Source: Pseudomonadota bacterium (GTDB lineage: Bacteria; Pseudomonadota; Gammaproteobacteria; Competibacterales; Competibacteraceae). Taken from it: 64,000 nucleotides of DNA. This document shows, one piece after another, positions 1 to 10,601 of the stretch. Numbering within the stretch: position 1 is the stretch's first letter; each line of letters begins with the position of its first letter. Location of the stretch: the NCBI GenBank assembly GCA_022709365.1, contig JAKLIY010000006.1, positions 62,001-126,000 of the forward strand. Direction: 5' to 3'. The position numbers and the translations under genes are program-made. The notes beneath the pieces were generated by a model, which saw only the letters and a list, made by a program, of their open reading frames with translations, did not search any database and was not told where the DNA came from.

Positions 1-2
1 CC

Positions 3-77
3 GCGCTGTTATGGGCGGATCGCCAGGATCGCCAAGTGCGCTGGTCGCTGGACGTGGATCCGCTGGAGCTTTATTGA
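3..77 (+). CDS. priA: PriA C-terminal end (partial)
   Basis: This is the last 24 codons of a gene entering from the left edge; it reads ...VRWSLDVDPLELY and stops with TGA at 75-77. The V-[RK]-W-x-L-D-V-D-P ending is typical of the C-terminus of PriA, the primosomal replication-restart helicase. Only the tail is present, so no motifs can be checked. Identification rests on this short signature and on the usual family ending. Confidence 0.7.
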   Translation, partial: ALLWADRQDRQVRWSLDVDPLELY

Positions 78-163
78 GCAGTTTGCCGCACTTTAACCGC
101 TCGTCGGCTGATCGCTGACTGTAATTGTTTCAAGCCATTAAAAAATAAGTGAACCGCAACACC

Positions 164-191
164 TTTACTTGACGCCGGATAAAGCTAGAAT
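164..191 (+). promoter_or_regulatory. Putative sigma-70 promoter for the DUF485-actP operon
   Basis: A TTTACT -35-like hexamer (164-169) and a TAGAAT -10-like hexamer (186-191) are separated by 16 bp in an AT-rich stretch of the priA-yjcH spacer. The spacing is good but the -35 is a weak match. The rest of 78-300 shows no gene I can support. Confidence 0.35.
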
Positions 192-300
192 TTAAGGGCT
201 TGCGGCGCCTTTCGGCTATCAGGCAAGCCTCTAAGGGATGGATTACAGTCCACTCAGGGGCGTCCGCCGTTCCACCCACCACCACCTATGGGATATAACG

Positions 301-609
301 ATGCAACAAGACCTGGTGCGCGCGATAAAAAGTAACCCTAAATACCACGAACTGGTGTCTAAAAGAGCCAAGTTCGCCTGGATCCTGGCGATCCTCATGC
401 TGTTGATCTACTATGGCTTTATTCTGATCATCGCCTTCAACAAAGAGTTTCTTTCCCAACACCTGTGGGAAGGCTCTATTACCACGGTGGGCATTCCCGT
501 TGGCTTGGGCGTGATCATTAGTGCCTTTATCCTGACCGGCATCTACGTCTTCCGCGCCAATTCCGAATTCGACCGCCTAACCGCCGAAATCAAGGAGGAG
601 GTGCTATGA
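301..609 (+). CDS. yjcH: DUF485 family inner-membrane protein (YjcH-like)
   Basis: A 102-residue protein with a short basic N-terminus followed by two membrane segments (about residues 23-45 and 57-80) and a charged C-terminal tail. This is the size and layout of DUF485 proteins, which are nearly always encoded directly before the acetate permease ActP. The frame stays open from 238, but the family N-terminus (x-x-SNPKYxELVxKR) begins at the ATG at 301, so that start is chosen. It overlaps actP by 4 bp, indicating translational coupling. Its biochemical role is not established; it is thought to accompany ActP. Confidence 0.9.
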   Translation: MQQDLVRAIKSNPKYHELVSKRAKFAWILAILMLLIYYGFILIIAFNKEFLSQHLWEGSITTVGIPVGLGVIISAFILTGIYVFRANSEFDRLTAEIKEEVL

Positions 610-2294
610 GACTCTGGCAAAATGCATTGACGGCTATTGTCCTGAGCCTCGTTGCCGGCGCAGCGCTGGCCGCCGGTGATATGGGCGAAGTGAAGAAGCA
701 AGCGGTTAACATCCCTGCTATCGTCATGTTCCTGGCCTTCGTCGCGGGCACCCTGGGCATCACTTACTGGGCCGCGCAGCGCACCAAGACCGCCAAGGAC
801 TTCTATTCTGCCGGCGGCGGCATCACCGGCTTCCAGAACGGCTTGGCCATCGCCGGCGACTACATGTCCGCTGCGTCGTTCCTGGGTATTTCCGGCCTGG
901 TGTTCATCAACGGCTATGACGGCCTGATCTACTCAGTCGGCTGGCTGGTCGGCTGGCCGATCATCATGTTCCTGATGGCTGAACAGCTCCGCAACCTCGG
1001 CAAATACACCTACGCCGATGTGGTGTCCTACCGCTTCCAGCGGGTGCCGATGCGCACCATGGCCGCTACCGGCTCGCTGGTGGTGGTGGTGCTGTACCTG
1101 ATCGGCCAGATGGTGGGCGCGGGCAAGCTGATCCAGGTGCTGTTCGGTCTGGACTACATCTATGCGGTGACGATCGTCGGCGTTCTGATCATCCTGTACG
1201 TCACCTTCGGCGGAATGCTGGCAACCACCTGGGTGCAGATTATCAAGGCCTGCCTGTTGTTGGGCGGTGCCACGTTCATCGCGTTCGGTGCTTTGCATGT
1301 CGCCACCGAGGGCTCCTGGAGTCCAGAGGCGCTGTTCCGCAAGGCGACTGAAATTCATGCCAAGAAAGATGCCCTCATGCGGCCCGGTGTCTTGGTGACC
1401 AGCCCCATTGAAGCCATCTCGTTGGGCTTGGCGCTGATGTTTGGCACCGCCGGCCTGCCGCATATTCTGATGCGGTTCTTCACCGTGCCGAACGCCACCG
1501 AAGCCCGTAAATCGGTCTTCTACGCCACCGGCTTCATCGGCTATTTCTACATCCTGACCTTCCTGATCGGTTTCGGCGCCATCGTGCTGCTGATGCCGGA
1601 GACTTCAGGCTACATGGTGACCGATCCGAAGACCGGCGCACTGGCGCTCAAGGGCGGCCAGAACATGGCAGCGGTGCAGTTAGCGTCGGCGGTAGGCGGT
1701 AACCTGTTGCTCGGTTTCATCTCGGCGGTCGCCTTCGCCACCATTCTGGCCGTGGTCTCCGGTCTAACCCTGGCCGGCGCTTCAGCGATCTCGCATGACC
1801 TGTACGCCAACGTGTGGGCGCACGGCAATGTCGACGAACAGCAGGAAGTGCGGGTTTCCAAAATGGCGACCGTGGTGCTGGGCATTATCGCCATCCTGCT
1901 GGGCATCGCCTTCGAGCAACAGAACGTTGCCTACCTGGTCGGCCTGACCTTCGCGGTAGCGGCCAGCGCCAACTTCCCGATCCTGATCATGTCGATCTAC
2001 TACGGGAAGATGACCACCAAGGGTGCGCTGCTGGGCGGCTGGCTGGGCCTGGTCACTTCGACTCTGTTCGTCATTCTCGGCCCGACCGTCTGGACTGATG
2101 TCCTCAAGTTTGGCGCCGCCATCTTCCCGTTCAAGAACCCGGCGCTGTTCTCGATGATCATCGCCTTCGTGGGCATCTGGCTCGGCTCGATCATGGACAA
2201 TAGTGAGCAGGGCAAGCGGGAATGTGAATCCTTTGAGGCACAGGACGTGCGTTGCCAAACCGGCATCGGCGCCGAGGGTGCAGCCAGCCACTAA
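606..2294 (+). CDS. actP: Cation/acetate symporter ActP
   Basis: 562 residues, a sodium:solute symporter (SSS family) with about 13-14 hydrophobic segments and a signal-like N-terminus ending in AGAALA. The segment with residues DFYSAGGGI and [14 protein letters not shown] near residues 60-100 is characteristic of the acetate permeases YjcG/ActP. Known family role: uptake of acetate and other short-chain monocarboxylates across the inner membrane. It forms a two-gene operon with the upstream DUF485 gene. The C-terminal 30 residues are hydrophilic and diverge from the family. Confidence 0.95.
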   Translation: MRLWQNALTAIVLSLVAGAALAAGDMGEVKKQAVNIPAIVMFLAFVAGTLGITYWAAQRTKTAKDFYSAGGGITGFQNGLAIAGDYMSAASFLGISGLVFINGYDGLIYSVGWLVGWPIIMFLMAEQLRNLGKYTYADVVSYRFQRVPMRTMAATGSLVVVVLYLIGQMVGAGKLIQVLFGLDYIYAVTIVGVLIILYVTFGGMLATTWVQIIKACLLLGGATFIAFGALHVATEGSWSPEALFRKATEIHAKKDALMRPGVLVTSPIEAISLGLALMFGTAGLPHILMRFFTVPNATEARKSVFYATGFIGYFYILTFLIGFGAIVLLMPETSGYMVTDPKTGALALKGGQNMAAVQLASAVGGNLLLGFISAVAFATILAVVSGLTLAGASAISHDLYANVWAHGNVDEQQEVRVSKMATVVLGIIAILLGIAFEQQNVAYLVGLTFAVAASANFPILIMSIYYGKMTTKGALLGGWLGLVTSTLFVILGPTVWTDVLKFGAAIFPFKNPALFSMIIAFVGIWLGSIMDNSEQGKRECESFEAQDVRCQTGIGAEGAASH

Positions 2295-2366
2295 GCGATC
2301 CATGACCCGTTGAGGAGATTGCCAGCGGATAGCAACCCCCAACCGGTCTGAATCCTGCTAAGATAA

Positions 2367-2397
2367 AACCCCTTCCGGCATCTGCCGTGGAGGGGTT
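2367..2397 (+). terminator. GC-rich hairpin after actP
   Basis: AACCCCT and AGGGGTT arms with an internal GGCA/TGCC pairing form a long stem-loop in the 138-bp actP/DUF294 gap. It is not followed by a clear T-run, so it may be only a partial terminator or a structured leader of the next gene. Confidence 0.35.
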
Positions 2398-2432
2398 CTT
2401 CATTCGTATCTGGCCTTCAGGATCGAACCGTC

Positions 2433-4304
2433 GTGACCACTCCGGACCCAACCGCGTTTCTCGCCCGTCTGCCCCCCTTCAACCGGCTCTCCGCCGCAGA
2501 ACTGGAGCCGATCGCCCGGGAACTGACCGTGGACGACTATCCTGCCGGCGAGGTGTTGGTGAAGGCCGGCGAAATCCCCGCCTGCCTCTACCTCATCATT
2601 GAGGGTGCGGTTTATGAAGTGGACGGCGATCTTTCCACCCTGGGTCCGGAGGCGGTCACCCTGCCCGGCAGTCCGCTGTGGTGCGTGGTCTCACTGTATG
2701 CCGCCGAGGATATGTTCGACGCCCGCACCCTGCTGGATGGCGCCAGTAAACATAGTTTTGTGGTCAGTGAACCCACCCGCTGTTTTCTCTTGCCACGGCC
2801 CGCGTTCCTGCGCGCCGTACAGGGCCATTCTGCGCTGGCGGCGTTTTACCACCAGAAGATTTCCCAGCGACTCGCCACGCTGTCTGAGACCGGCGACAGC
2901 CGCGATTTATCATCTTTCATCTTGGCCAAAATTCAGGACGCCTATATTCATCCGCCGGTGTTTGTCGACGCCGGCAGCTCGATTCATGACGCCGCCCTGG
3001 CGATGAAGGCGCATAAAACCAACTCAGTGCTGGTGCAATACGGCGACGAACTCGGCATTGTGACCGCTACTGATTTACGCGAAGCCGCTATCATCCAGCG
3101 ACGGTCTGTCAATGAGCCGGTCGGACCGCTGGCGACCTATGAATTGATCGATATGGCGCCGGACGACTTTCTGTTCAACGCCCTGCTGCGGATGACCCAC
3201 TACAATATCAACCGGCTGGTAATCCGCGAGGGCCGCATCCTGCACGGCATCCTCGAACATATCGACCTGCTCAGTTACCTTTCTAATCACTCGCATCTGA
3301 TCGCTCTGCAAATCGAACGGGCGCAGTCCCGGGAAGACCTGAAATGGGCCAGCCAAGATCTGGTCAACGTCATCCGTGATCTGCACGCTAAGGGCATCAA
3401 GATTCGCTACATCATGCAACTGGTGTCAGAGCTGAATAAAAAACTACTACGCAAAATCTTCGATCTGCTGGTCCCGCCGGGCCTGCTCGCAGATGCCTGT
3501 CTGCTGGTGATGGGCAGCGAAGGGCGCGAGGAGCAGGTTCTCAAAACGGACCAAGACAATGCCCTGATTCTCCGCGACGGCTTCGAGAACCCGAACCTGG
3601 CGCAGATCACCAGCGCGTTCACCGATTGCCTGCTCGACTTTGGCTATCCGCGCTGTCCTGGCAACATCATGGTGTCCAATCCGTACTGGACGAAATCGGT
3701 CGCAGCCTTCAAAGACGAACTCTTCCAGTGGATCGTCCATCCGACCCAGGATTCCTTCCTGCAATTCGCTATTTTCTTCGATGCCATGGCGGTCGCCGGC
3801 GACGATAACCTGCTTCGCCATGTCAAGGATCACATGTACCGTTTACTGGGCGATCATCGCGCTTTCTACGCCCAGTTCGCCAAGGCCACGGTCGCCTTTG
3901 AAACCCCACTGGGCTTCTTCACCAATTTCGTGGTCGAGAAGCATCGCGACGAACTGGACCTCAAAAAGGGCGGCATCTTCCCTATCGTGCATGGCATTCG
4001 CAGCCTGGCGCTGGAATACCGGCTGCCGCAGACTAACACTATCGACCGCATTCTGGCGCTGAGTCAGCGCAACCTGTTCCGCTCGTCCTTCGGTACGGAA
4101 TTGATTGAGGTGTTCACCTATCTTTCCACCTTGCGGGTCAAGGCGGGTCTGAACAAAATCCAGCAGGGCCTGCCTCAGGACAACTATCTGAATCCCAAGG
4201 AACTGAACAAGCTGGAACGGGAACTGCTTCGAGATTCGTTCAAAATCGTCAATGAATTCAAGAAATTCATCACCTACCACTTCAAGCTGGGCATGATCAG
4301 TTGA
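2433..4304 (+). CDS. cNMP-binding/CBS/DUF294 nucleotidyltransferase-like signalling protein
   Basis: 623 residues. A cyclic-nucleotide-binding-like domain (about 10-130) is followed by a CBS pair (about 155-280), then a DUF294 nucleotidyltransferase-like domain with G-S-E-G-R-x-E-Q...D-Q-D-N-A (about 357-373) and its C-terminal DUF294_C partner domain (about 470-620). The start is a GTG at 2433. The family resembles GlnD-type transferases and often lies beside acetate permease genes; a role in controlling acetate uptake or metabolism is inferred only from that position. No nucleotidylation target can be named from sequence. Confidence 0.88.
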   Translation: MTTPDPTAFLARLPPFNRLSAAELEPIARELTVDDYPAGEVLVKAGEIPACLYLIIEGAVYEVDGDLSTLGPEAVTLPGSPLWCVVSLYAAEDMFDARTLLDGASKHSFVVSEPTRCFLLPRPAFLRAVQGHSALAAFYHQKISQRLATLSETGDSRDLSSFILAKIQDAYIHPPVFVDAGSSIHDAALAMKAHKTNSVLVQYGDELGIVTATDLREAAIIQRRSVNEPVGPLATYELIDMAPDDFLFNALLRMTHYNINRLVIREGRILHGILEHIDLLSYLSNHSHLIALQIERAQSREDLKWASQDLVNVIRDLHAKGIKIRYIMQLVSELNKKLLRKIFDLLVPPGLLADACLLVMGSEGREEQVLKTDQDNALILRDGFENPNLAQITSAFTDCLLDFGYPRCPGNIMVSNPYWTKSVAAFKDELFQWIVHPTQDSFLQFAIFFDAMAVAGDDNLLRHVKDHMYRLLGDHRAFYAQFAKATVAFETPLGFFTNFVVEKHRDELDLKKGGIFPIVHGIRSLALEYRLPQTNTIDRILALSQRNLFRSSFGTELIEVFTYLSTLRVKAGLNKIQQGLPQDNYLNPKELNKLERELLRDSFKIVNEFKKFITYHFKLGMIS

Positions 4305-4332
4305 CCGGAACCCCCCTGCACGAGGCTTCCTC

Positions 4333-6117
4333 TTGAAAACGCATTTGCAAAATCTTATCGCTCAAGCGCTGCAACCCCTGCAACGAGAGGGGTTGTTGCC
4401 TAGTGCCGAACGGCCAGTCATCCCGCTGGAGCGTACCCGTGACCGGACGCATGGCGACTTCGCTTCGACCATCGCCTTGGCGTTGGCGAAAACCGCCCGT
4501 CGCAAACCTCGTGAACTGGCTGAGCGAATTGTCGCCGCCCTGCCGGTCTCCGACCAGGTTGTCAAAGTAGAAATTGCCGGGCCAGGCTTCATCAACTTCT
4601 TTCTAACCCCTGCCGCCTATCAAGCCGTAGTCGGCGAAATCCTGGAGCGCCGTGAGCGCTTTGGCCGGAGCGGGTTGGGCAGCGGTCAACGGGTGCAGGT
4701 GGAATTCGTGTCCGCCAATCCCACCGGGCCGCTGCATGTCGGCCATGGTCGCGGCGCGGCGTTTGGCGCAACCGTCGCCAATCTGCTGGAAGCTATCGGT
4801 TACCAGGTACACCGCGAGTACTACGTCAATGACGCGGGCCGGCAAATGAACATCCTGGCTGCCAGCCTCTGGCTACGCTATCTGGAGCATTGCGGCGAAA
4901 AGTTCCGGTTTCCCAGCAACGGTTACCGGGGCGAGTATGTGCGCGACATTGCCGTGCAGCTCTATATCGAGCATGGCGGCGCCTATGTGGTTTCAGCCCG
5001 GCAAATCTTCCGCGACCTGCCCCAGGATGAAATTCGCGATGGGAACGGCGACGTGGTCACGCCGGGGGACAAGGAAGCGCATATCGACGCCTTGGTGGAG
5101 CGCGCCCGGGTGCTGTTGGGCGAGCCGCGCTACCGCTATCTCTTCGAACTGGGCCTGAACACGATTCTCGATGACATCCGCGACGACCTGCAGCAATTCG
5201 GCGTGGTCTACGATGAATGGTATTCAGAACGCGCCCTGGCGGAAAGCGGCGCGGTCAACAAGACCCTCAACCGGCTGCGTGACGCCGGCTACGTCTACGA
5301 ACAGGACGGGGCGCAGTGGTTTCGCTCCAGCGCCTTCGGCGACGAAAAGGATCGGGTGGTGGAGCGGGAGAATGGCCAGATGACCTACTTTGCCTCGGAC
5401 ATCGCCTATCACCTGGAAAAGTTCGAGCGCGGCTTCGACTGGGTGATCGATATCTGGGGCGCTGACCATCATGGTTATGTCCCCCGGGTCAAGGCTGCCC
5501 TGCAGGCGCTGGGCGAGAATCCCGACCGGCTGGACGTCCTTCTGGTGCAATTCGCCATTCTCTATCGCCATGGCGAACGGGCGCCGATGTCCACCCGTTC
5601 CGGCGAGTTCGTGACCCTGCGCGAACTGCGCCAGGAAGTCGGCAACGACGCTGCCCGCTTCTTCTATGTCATGCGCAAGAGCGAACAGCATCTGGATTTC
5701 GATCTCGACCTAGCTAAATCCCAGTCCAAGGACAACCCGGTCTACTATATTCAGTACGCCCATGCCCGGGTCAGCAGCGTGTTGAAGCAACTGCGGGAGA
5801 AGGGTTTGCCCCGCGATGAAGCGCGTGGACAGGCTCATCTGGCGCTGTTATCAGAACCGCATGAGGAAGCCCTGCTGGTTGCCTTGTCCCGTTACCCGGA
5901 AATCGTGGAAATAGCGGCGCTCGACCATGAACCGCACCAATTGGCGCACTACCTGCGGGAGTTGGCCAATGCCTTCCACACTTATTACAACGAACACCGG
6001 GTGCTGGTTGACGACGATGCCTTGCGTGACGCTCGGCTGAATCTGAGCCTGGCGACCCGACAGGTCATTAGTAATGGTCTCGCCTTACTCGGCGTTTCAG
6101 CCCCGGAGGTTATGTGA
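4333..6117 (+). CDS. argS: Arginyl-tRNA synthetase
   Basis: 594 residues, class Ia aminoacyl-tRNA synthetase charging tRNA-Arg in the cytoplasm. The HIGH signature appears as H-V-G-H-G-R-G (about residue 135) after the ArgRS hallmark [16 protein letters not shown]. The KMSKS position is replaced by M-S-T-R-S-G (about 418), as is common in ArgRS. The N-terminal add-domain (1-100) and the C-terminal DALR anticodon-binding domain are intact. The start is a TTG at 4333, 28 bp after the DUF294 stop. The stop overlaps the next gene's GTG (GTGA). Confidence 0.96.
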   Translation: MKTHLQNLIAQALQPLQREGLLPSAERPVIPLERTRDRTHGDFASTIALALAKTARRKPRELAERIVAALPVSDQVVKVEIAGPGFINFFLTPAAYQAVVGEILERRERFGRSGLGSGQRVQVEFVSANPTGPLHVGHGRGAAFGATVANLLEAIGYQVHREYYVNDAGRQMNILAASLWLRYLEHCGEKFRFPSNGYRGEYVRDIAVQLYIEHGGAYVVSARQIFRDLPQDEIRDGNGDVVTPGDKEAHIDALVERARVLLGEPRYRYLFELGLNTILDDIRDDLQQFGVVYDEWYSERALAESGAVNKTLNRLRDAGYVYEQDGAQWFRSSAFGDEKDRVVERENGQMTYFASDIAYHLEKFERGFDWVIDIWGADHHGYVPRVKAALQALGENPDRLDVLLVQFAILYRHGERAPMSTRSGEFVTLRELRQEVGNDAARFFYVMRKSEQHLDFDLDLAKSQSKDNPVYYIQYAHARVSSVLKQLREKGLPRDEARGQAHLALLSEPHEEALLVALSRYPEIVEIAALDHEPHQLAHYLRELANAFHTYYNEHRVLVDDDALRDARLNLSLATRQVISNGLALLGVSAPEVM

Positions 6118-6422
6118 GCATGCGCTGCGATTACAAATCCATCTCGCCCCGGCAACGCCGCCGCGCGGTGCGCCGACATGGCCTGTTGGTCATCACCCTC
6201 ATCCTGGCAGGCCTGTTTGGCGGTCTGCTGGCCTATATCAAGGGCGATCGCCCCAGGGGAACTCCAGTCGCCGCTATGCCGCATCCAGCGCCCGTGACTC
6301 CAGCGCCCGTGACTTCGCCAGCGCGAGCAGTTGTCGCCCCCCTGCCGGCAGCGCCTGAGTCCTTTAAACCCAAGTACGATTTCTATACCGAACTGCCCAA
6401 GCGTCAGGTCTTTATCCAGTAA
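6114..6422 (+). CDS. FtsN-like membrane stub lacking the SPOR domain
   Basis: 102 residues: basic cytoplasmic N-terminus (RRRAVRRHG), one membrane segment (about 23-43), then a Pro/Ala-rich periplasmic linker ending in [16 protein letters not shown]. In many gammaproteobacteria the gene after argS encodes an FtsN-like SPOR protein with the K-x-D/Y-FYT-x-LP signature just before the SPOR domain. Here the reading frame stops right after that signature and no SPOR sequence follows before the next gene at 6503. It starts with GTG overlapping the argS stop; an ATG two codons later is possible. Confidence 0.7.
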   Translation: MSMRCDYKSISPRQRRRAVRRHGLLVITLILAGLFGGLLAYIKGDRPRGTPVAAMPHPAPVTPAPVTSPARAVVAPLPAAPESFKPKYDFYTELPKRQVFIQ

Positions 6423-6502
6423 AGAGAATCGCAGGTCCAATCAACGCTATAATTCAGGCGGAGATGACCAACCAGTAGATCAGACGACTCAAAGCTAGCC
6501 CC

Positions 6503-7930
6503 ATGATGAACCTCCCCGACGTCGTTCGGTTCCACTTGGACCAGCACGGTTTTCCCTACCGGCTGATTGATTGTCCATCGGTCGAGAGTCTCGACCAGGC
6601 GGCGGCCAAGCTCGACATTCCTCCCCGGCAAATAGTGCGCACGGTTCTGCTCAGAGACAGGGCAGGGCTGGTGATGGCGATTCTGCCGTGTAGTTATATC
6701 CTGGATTTTTCGATCCTTTGTCAGGCGCTACAGCGCGATTTGGATCCGCTCTACGGCATCGAAACCCACCATTTTTTCGAACAGTACGGTTGCCAGACCG
6801 GTTGCCACCCGCCGCTGCCTGGCGCGTTCGCCATTCCTGCCCTGGCTGACGCCAGCCTGGTTGCGGACGAGGATGCCGAGGTTTACTTCGATGGCGGCAA
6901 TGGCGATGTTCTGGTGAGTATGCGGGCGGTCGATTTCCGTCAGGTACTCGCCACAGCGCGCTGGGGCCATTTTGCAGTGTCAACCGAAGACCTGGATGCC
7001 CTGCTCAGTCAGCAGGCAGCGACCCCGCAAAATCTGGTTAATCTCACCCGGCGTTATACGCCTGCGCAGTTGCGTGAGGGCATTGAAGCCATTACCGAAC
7101 TGCCCGTCATGCCGCAAACCGTGCAATGGATTATGGCGCTGCGCGCCAAGTCGGATGTGACGGTCAAAGAGATTCTGCAAGTCGCTGAGTATGATCCCAG
7201 CCTCGCTGCCCAGGTGGTGTATTGGGCGCGCTCTCCGTTGCATGGTTATCAAGGACCCGTGGATTCGCTGGAGACTGCTATCCAGCAGGTGTTGGGGATC
7301 GAGAATACGCTTAATCTGCTGCTCGGCTCCTGCATGGGCCAAACTTTTCATATTCCGGTCGATGGTCCGGTCGGTTTGCAAACGTTCTGGCGGCACAGCA
7401 TCTATTGCGCCTCATTGATCAGCGAACTCGTCAAGCTGTTGCCCGAACCCACGAATGTCAAGCCTGGACTCGCCTATCTTTGTGGATTGCTGCACGATTT
7501 CGGTTATCTGGTGCTCGGTCATGTCTTCCCAGCCCGATTTTTCCTGTTCAACCGCTTTCTGGCGGTCAATCGCAGTGTGCCGCTCGATGTCGTAGAACGT
7601 TATGTCCTGGGCGTTGAACACTGGCATATCGGCGCTTGGCTGATGCAATCCTGGGCGATGCCCGAGGAAGTGATCGCTGCGGTACGCTGGCACCACAATG
7701 AGGATTGCACTCAACCCCATGCCGAATATTCCAACCTGGTGCTGATTGCCAACCGGTTACTGCGTTATGCTGGCCTCGGTGAGGAATCCAATCACCGGTT
7801 GCCGGCCCTGGTGATGTTCACCTTGGGCATCACCCGTGAACAGGCCATGGAAGCGCTGGACCGAGTGCAGTCCAGCATGGCGGAACTGGATAGTTTGTCG
7901 ACGGCGCTGCGACTGCCTGCTGAAGGGTAG
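6503..7930 (+). CDS. YbaK-like deacylase domain fused to HDOD domain
   Basis: 475 residues. Residues 1-155 match the YbaK/ProX aminoacyl-tRNA deacylase fold (VxFHLDQHGFPYRLIDCP..., then ...RQIVRTVLLRDRAGLVMAILP). Residues about 185-400 form an HDOD domain (ITELPVMPQTVQWIMAL..., YDPSLAAQVVYWARSP, CGLLHDFGYLVLG, WHIGAWLMQSW). HDOD domains are non-catalytic relatives of HD hydrolases found in signalling proteins. The fusion suggests tRNA-quality or nucleotide sensing coupled to signalling, but the function is not known to me. The start ATG at 6503 is followed by a second ATG. Confidence 0.82.
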   Translation: MMNLPDVVRFHLDQHGFPYRLIDCPSVESLDQAAAKLDIPPRQIVRTVLLRDRAGLVMAILPCSYILDFSILCQALQRDLDPLYGIETHHFFEQYGCQTGCHPPLPGAFAIPALADASLVADEDAEVYFDGGNGDVLVSMRAVDFRQVLATARWGHFAVSTEDLDALLSQQAATPQNLVNLTRRYTPAQLREGIEAITELPVMPQTVQWIMALRAKSDVTVKEILQVAEYDPSLAAQVVYWARSPLHGYQGPVDSLETAIQQVLGIENTLNLLLGSCMGQTFHIPVDGPVGLQTFWRHSIYCASLISELVKLLPEPTNVKPGLAYLCGLLHDFGYLVLGHVFPARFFLFNRFLAVNRSVPLDVVERYVLGVEHWHIGAWLMQSWAMPEEVIAAVRWHHNEDCTQPHAEYSNLVLIANRLLRYAGLGEESNHRLPALVMFTLGITREQAMEALDRVQSSMAELDSLSTALRLPAEG

Positions 7931-8028
7931 AAGAAAATCAGCAATCACTTTCTTCGCCCATCAGTGGTTGAGGGGATTCCATCTGTAAAAAACCGCTTCT
8001 CAGTGCTGACTGAGGACAGGAGATATCC

Positions 8029-8358
8029 ATGTTGATCGTTCATGTCTTCGTCCATGTCAAGCCGGACTGCGTTGAGGCGTTCAAAGCGGCTTCACTCGAG
8101 AACGCCCGCCACAGCGTTCAGGAACCCGGCATCGCCCGTTTCGACGTAATCCAGCAGGTCGACGATCCGACCCGCTTTGTGCTGGTCGAGATTTACCACA
8201 CCGCCGCTGCTCCGGTTCAGCACAAGGAAACGGCTCATTACGCCGCCTGGCGCGATACGGTGGCCGACCTGATGGCGGAACCCCGGAGCAGCGTGAAATA
8301 CGTCAATCTGTTTCCGAATGATGCGAGTTGGCATAATCCGGCAGCGCTGGATGACTGA
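8029..8358 (+). CDS. ABM-domain (antibiotic biosynthesis monooxygenase-like) protein
   Basis: 109 residues with the ferredoxin-like ABM fold pattern: [39 protein letters not shown], then [33 protein letters not shown]. The size and the H-x-x-T-x-H-Y-x-x-W segment resemble the LsrG/YgiN-type group. The substrate cannot be inferred. An RBS-like AGGAG lies upstream of the ATG, and the gene overlaps the following hydrolase by 8 bp (ATGACTGA), so the two are probably co-translated. Confidence 0.85.
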   Translation: MLIVHVFVHVKPDCVEAFKAASLENARHSVQEPGIARFDVIQQVDDPTRFVLVEIYHTAAAPVQHKETAHYAAWRDTVADLMAEPRSSVKYVNLFPNDASWHNPAALDD

Positions 8359-9235
8359 GGAACTGGACCTTCAAACGCCCTGGCCGCGGTTAACCGCACG
8401 AGTTTGGGGTCCCCCGGACGGGATACCCGTGTTGGCCGTGCATGGCTGGCTGGATAACGCCGCCAGTTTCGATACGCTGGCGCCGTTGTTGCCAGGTCTG
8501 CGGCTGGCGGCGGTCGATTTACCCGGTCATGGGCGCTCCAGCCATCGCCCACCCGGCGTACCGTATCATTTCGTGGATTTCATCCCCGACGTGGTCGCCG
8601 CCGCCGATGCGCTAGGTTGGGAACGCTTTGCCCTGCTGGGCCATTCCCTGGGCGGCGGCATTGCCAGTTTCATTGCGGCGATTCTGCCTGAGCGGGTGAT
8701 CAAGCTGGCGATGATCGAAGGGCTGGGGCCGCCGACCAGCCAACCTGCTGACGGTCCAGCCAACTTGCGCAAGTCCATGGAGCAGATGGACGCCCTGCGG
8801 CGTAAAAGCACCCCAGTCTATCCCAGCGTAGAAGCGGCGATTCAGGCGCGCTGTGAGGGCAGTGGCTTGTCATGGTCGGCGGCGACGCGACTGGTCGAAC
8901 GGGGTCTGCAACCGGTGGGTCAAGCCTTCGTCTGGCGCACCGATCCCCGGTTGCGCTTCGTTTCGCCGCTCTATCTCAGCGAACCACAGATTCTGGCCTA
9001 TATGGAGCGGATTCAGGCTCCGGCGTTGTTGCTCTGCGGTGAAGCGGGTTATCTGGTCAAGCGGGCTTATATGCAGGACCGCTATGCCTGTATCGCTGAT
9101 CTGAGCGTTAAAATCGTGCCGGGGGGACATCATCCCCATCTGGAAGACCCTGAATCCTGCGCACGCTGGCTGAGGCCATTTTTTGCTTCGTTGACGGGCA
9201 GCCCGGAAGATAAAACCGACAACAGCCCTAACTGA
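8351..9235 (+). CDS. Alpha/beta hydrolase
   Basis: 294 residues with the core alpha/beta-hydrolase landmarks: [12 protein letters not shown] oxyanion loop, DLPGHGRSS, the nucleophile elbow G-H-S-L-G-G (Ser about residue 98) and a late GGHHPHLE holding the catalytic His. The ATG at 8351 is chosen because it sits in a stop/start overlap with the previous gene, although the frame is open from 8318. The substrate is unknown; small ester or lactone hydrolysis is the default for the family. Confidence 0.9.
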   Translation: MTEELDLQTPWPRLTARVWGPPDGIPVLAVHGWLDNAASFDTLAPLLPGLRLAAVDLPGHGRSSHRPPGVPYHFVDFIPDVVAAADALGWERFALLGHSLGGGIASFIAAILPERVIKLAMIEGLGPPTSQPADGPANLRKSMEQMDALRRKSTPVYPSVEAAIQARCEGSGLSWSAATRLVERGLQPVGQAFVWRTDPRLRFVSPLYLSEPQILAYMERIQAPALLLCGEAGYLVKRAYMQDRYACIADLSVKIVPGGHHPHLEDPESCARWLRPFFASLTGSPEDKTDNSPN

Positions 9236-9245
9236 CTGTTTTAAT

Positions 9246-9331
9246 TGGTGCCGGGAGAGAGACTCGAACTCTCACGGTATCACTACCGGTGGATTTTGAG
9301 TCCACTGCGTCTACCATTCCGCCATCCCGGC
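9246..9331 (-). tRNA. tRNA-Leu (CAA anticodon)
   Basis: The minus strand folds as an 86-nt class II tRNA with encoded CCA. The acceptor arm GCCGGGA pairs with TCCCGGC near the 3' end, followed by A-CCA. The anticodon arm is GTGGA-CTCAAAA-TCCAC, giving anticodon CAA. A long variable arm lies between the anticodon and T arms, and GTTCGAGTC forms the T loop. It lies between two plus-strand genes. Confidence 0.95.
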
Positions 9332-9506
9332 ATTAGGAGGGAAGAGCGCAATTATAAGGATTTTCTGCCGATGGGCAAGCGGGCGTGCGAGTTGGAAGCA
9401 AAAATGGTGAGCGCTAACCCGACTGATCATGCCGAAGCTGCGCCGGTCAGGTATCATGCCGCCCTTTCCCACTACCGCAACCTTCTACGCCCGGCGCTCA
9501 TCGGAT

Positions 9507-10601
9507 ATGTTGACTCTCAAGACCTTCAAGGCAGAAGTTTTGTTATTGCTGGCGGCGATCATCTGGGGCTTTGCCTTCGTCGCCCAGCGGGTCGGCATGG
9601 ATCACGTCGGCCCTTTCACCTACAACGGCGTCCGCTTTCTGATCGGGGCGCTATCGCTGTTGCCGCTGCTGTGGATTGGACGACGCTCCGGCCCATTGAT
9701 TCGCCCAGGCGGCGAACGGCTGATGTGGGTCGGTGGTCTGCTGGTCGGGTTGATTCTATTCGCCGGCGCTTCGCTGCAACAGGTCGGCATTGTCCACACC
9801 ACTGCTGGCAAAGCCGGTTTCATCACGGGTCTGTATGTGGTCGTTGTTCCGTTACTCGGCTTGCTGTGGGGGCAGCGCACGCCCTGGGGCACTTGGCTGG
9901 GTGCGCTGTTGGCCATAGCGGGTCTGTATCTGTTGACGATGACTGATCGTTTAACCTTGACCGAGGGCGATGGGCTGGTGCTGATCGGTGCGTTCTTCTG
10001 GGCCGGGCATGTCCTGACGATTGGCTGGCTGGCCGGTCGGCGTGTCGAACCAGTGTTATTGGCCTGTCTGCAATTCATCATCTGCGGCGTGTTGAGCCTG
10101 GCGATTGCGGTCGCCAGCGAGTCGATCACCCTGGATGGCTTGCGCGGCGCGGCCCTGCCCATTCTCTACGGCGGACTGCTGTCGGTCGGCGTCGCCTACA
10201 CGCTGCAAGTCGTGGCCCAGCGCGATGCGCCGCCCGCTCACGCCGCGATTATCCTGAGCCTGGAAACCGTCTTTGCCGCACTGGGCGGCTGGCTGCTGCT
10301 CAACGAGACTCTGGCGGGACGCGGGCTGATCGGCTGCGGATTGATGTTCGCTGGCATGTTGCTGTCGCAACTGGTGCTGGGCAAAGCTGCGCCGCCGCCG
10401 ACTGAACCGGCGATTGTTGCCGCGCCACTGCTAACGACTCAGTCGGCTCCGCCGCCGCTTCAGGAATCGTCACTGACGGCGAATCGTCACCGCCTTGCTC
10501 CTGATACCAGCACTGATAGCAAAGCCGCAGGCCGTTCTCGCTCAGAAAGCTGGCCGGCGGGCCGAATCCGCCGCAAAGATCGCAAATCAGATAGCTGCTG
10601 A
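9507..10601 (+). CDS. EamA/DMT-superfamily transporter
   Basis: 364 residues with two EamA repeats, about ten membrane segments between residues 10 and 292 (AEVLLLLAAIIWGFAFVAQRVGMDHVGPFTYNGVRFLIGA is the classical start). Such transporters export metabolites or amino acids from the inner membrane; the substrate is unknown. The ATG at 9507 fits the family start. The last about 70 residues are Pro/Ser/Arg-rich, are not part of the family fold and lie antisense to a possible small gene at 10300-10605. Confidence 0.88.
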   Translation: MLTLKTFKAEVLLLLAAIIWGFAFVAQRVGMDHVGPFTYNGVRFLIGALSLLPLLWIGRRSGPLIRPGGERLMWVGGLLVGLILFAGASLQQVGIVHTTAGKAGFITGLYVVVVPLLGLLWGQRTPWGTWLGALLAIAGLYLLTMTDRLTLTEGDGLVLIGAFFWAGHVLTIGWLAGRRVEPVLLACLQFIICGVLSLAIAVASESITLDGLRGAALPILYGGLLSVGVAYTLQVVAQRDAPPAHAAIILSLETVFAALGGWLLLNETLAGRGLIGCGLMFAGMLLSQLVLGKAAPPPTEPAIVAAPLLTTQSAPPPLQESSLTANRHRLAPDTSTDSKAAGRSRSESWPAGRIRRKDRKSDSC

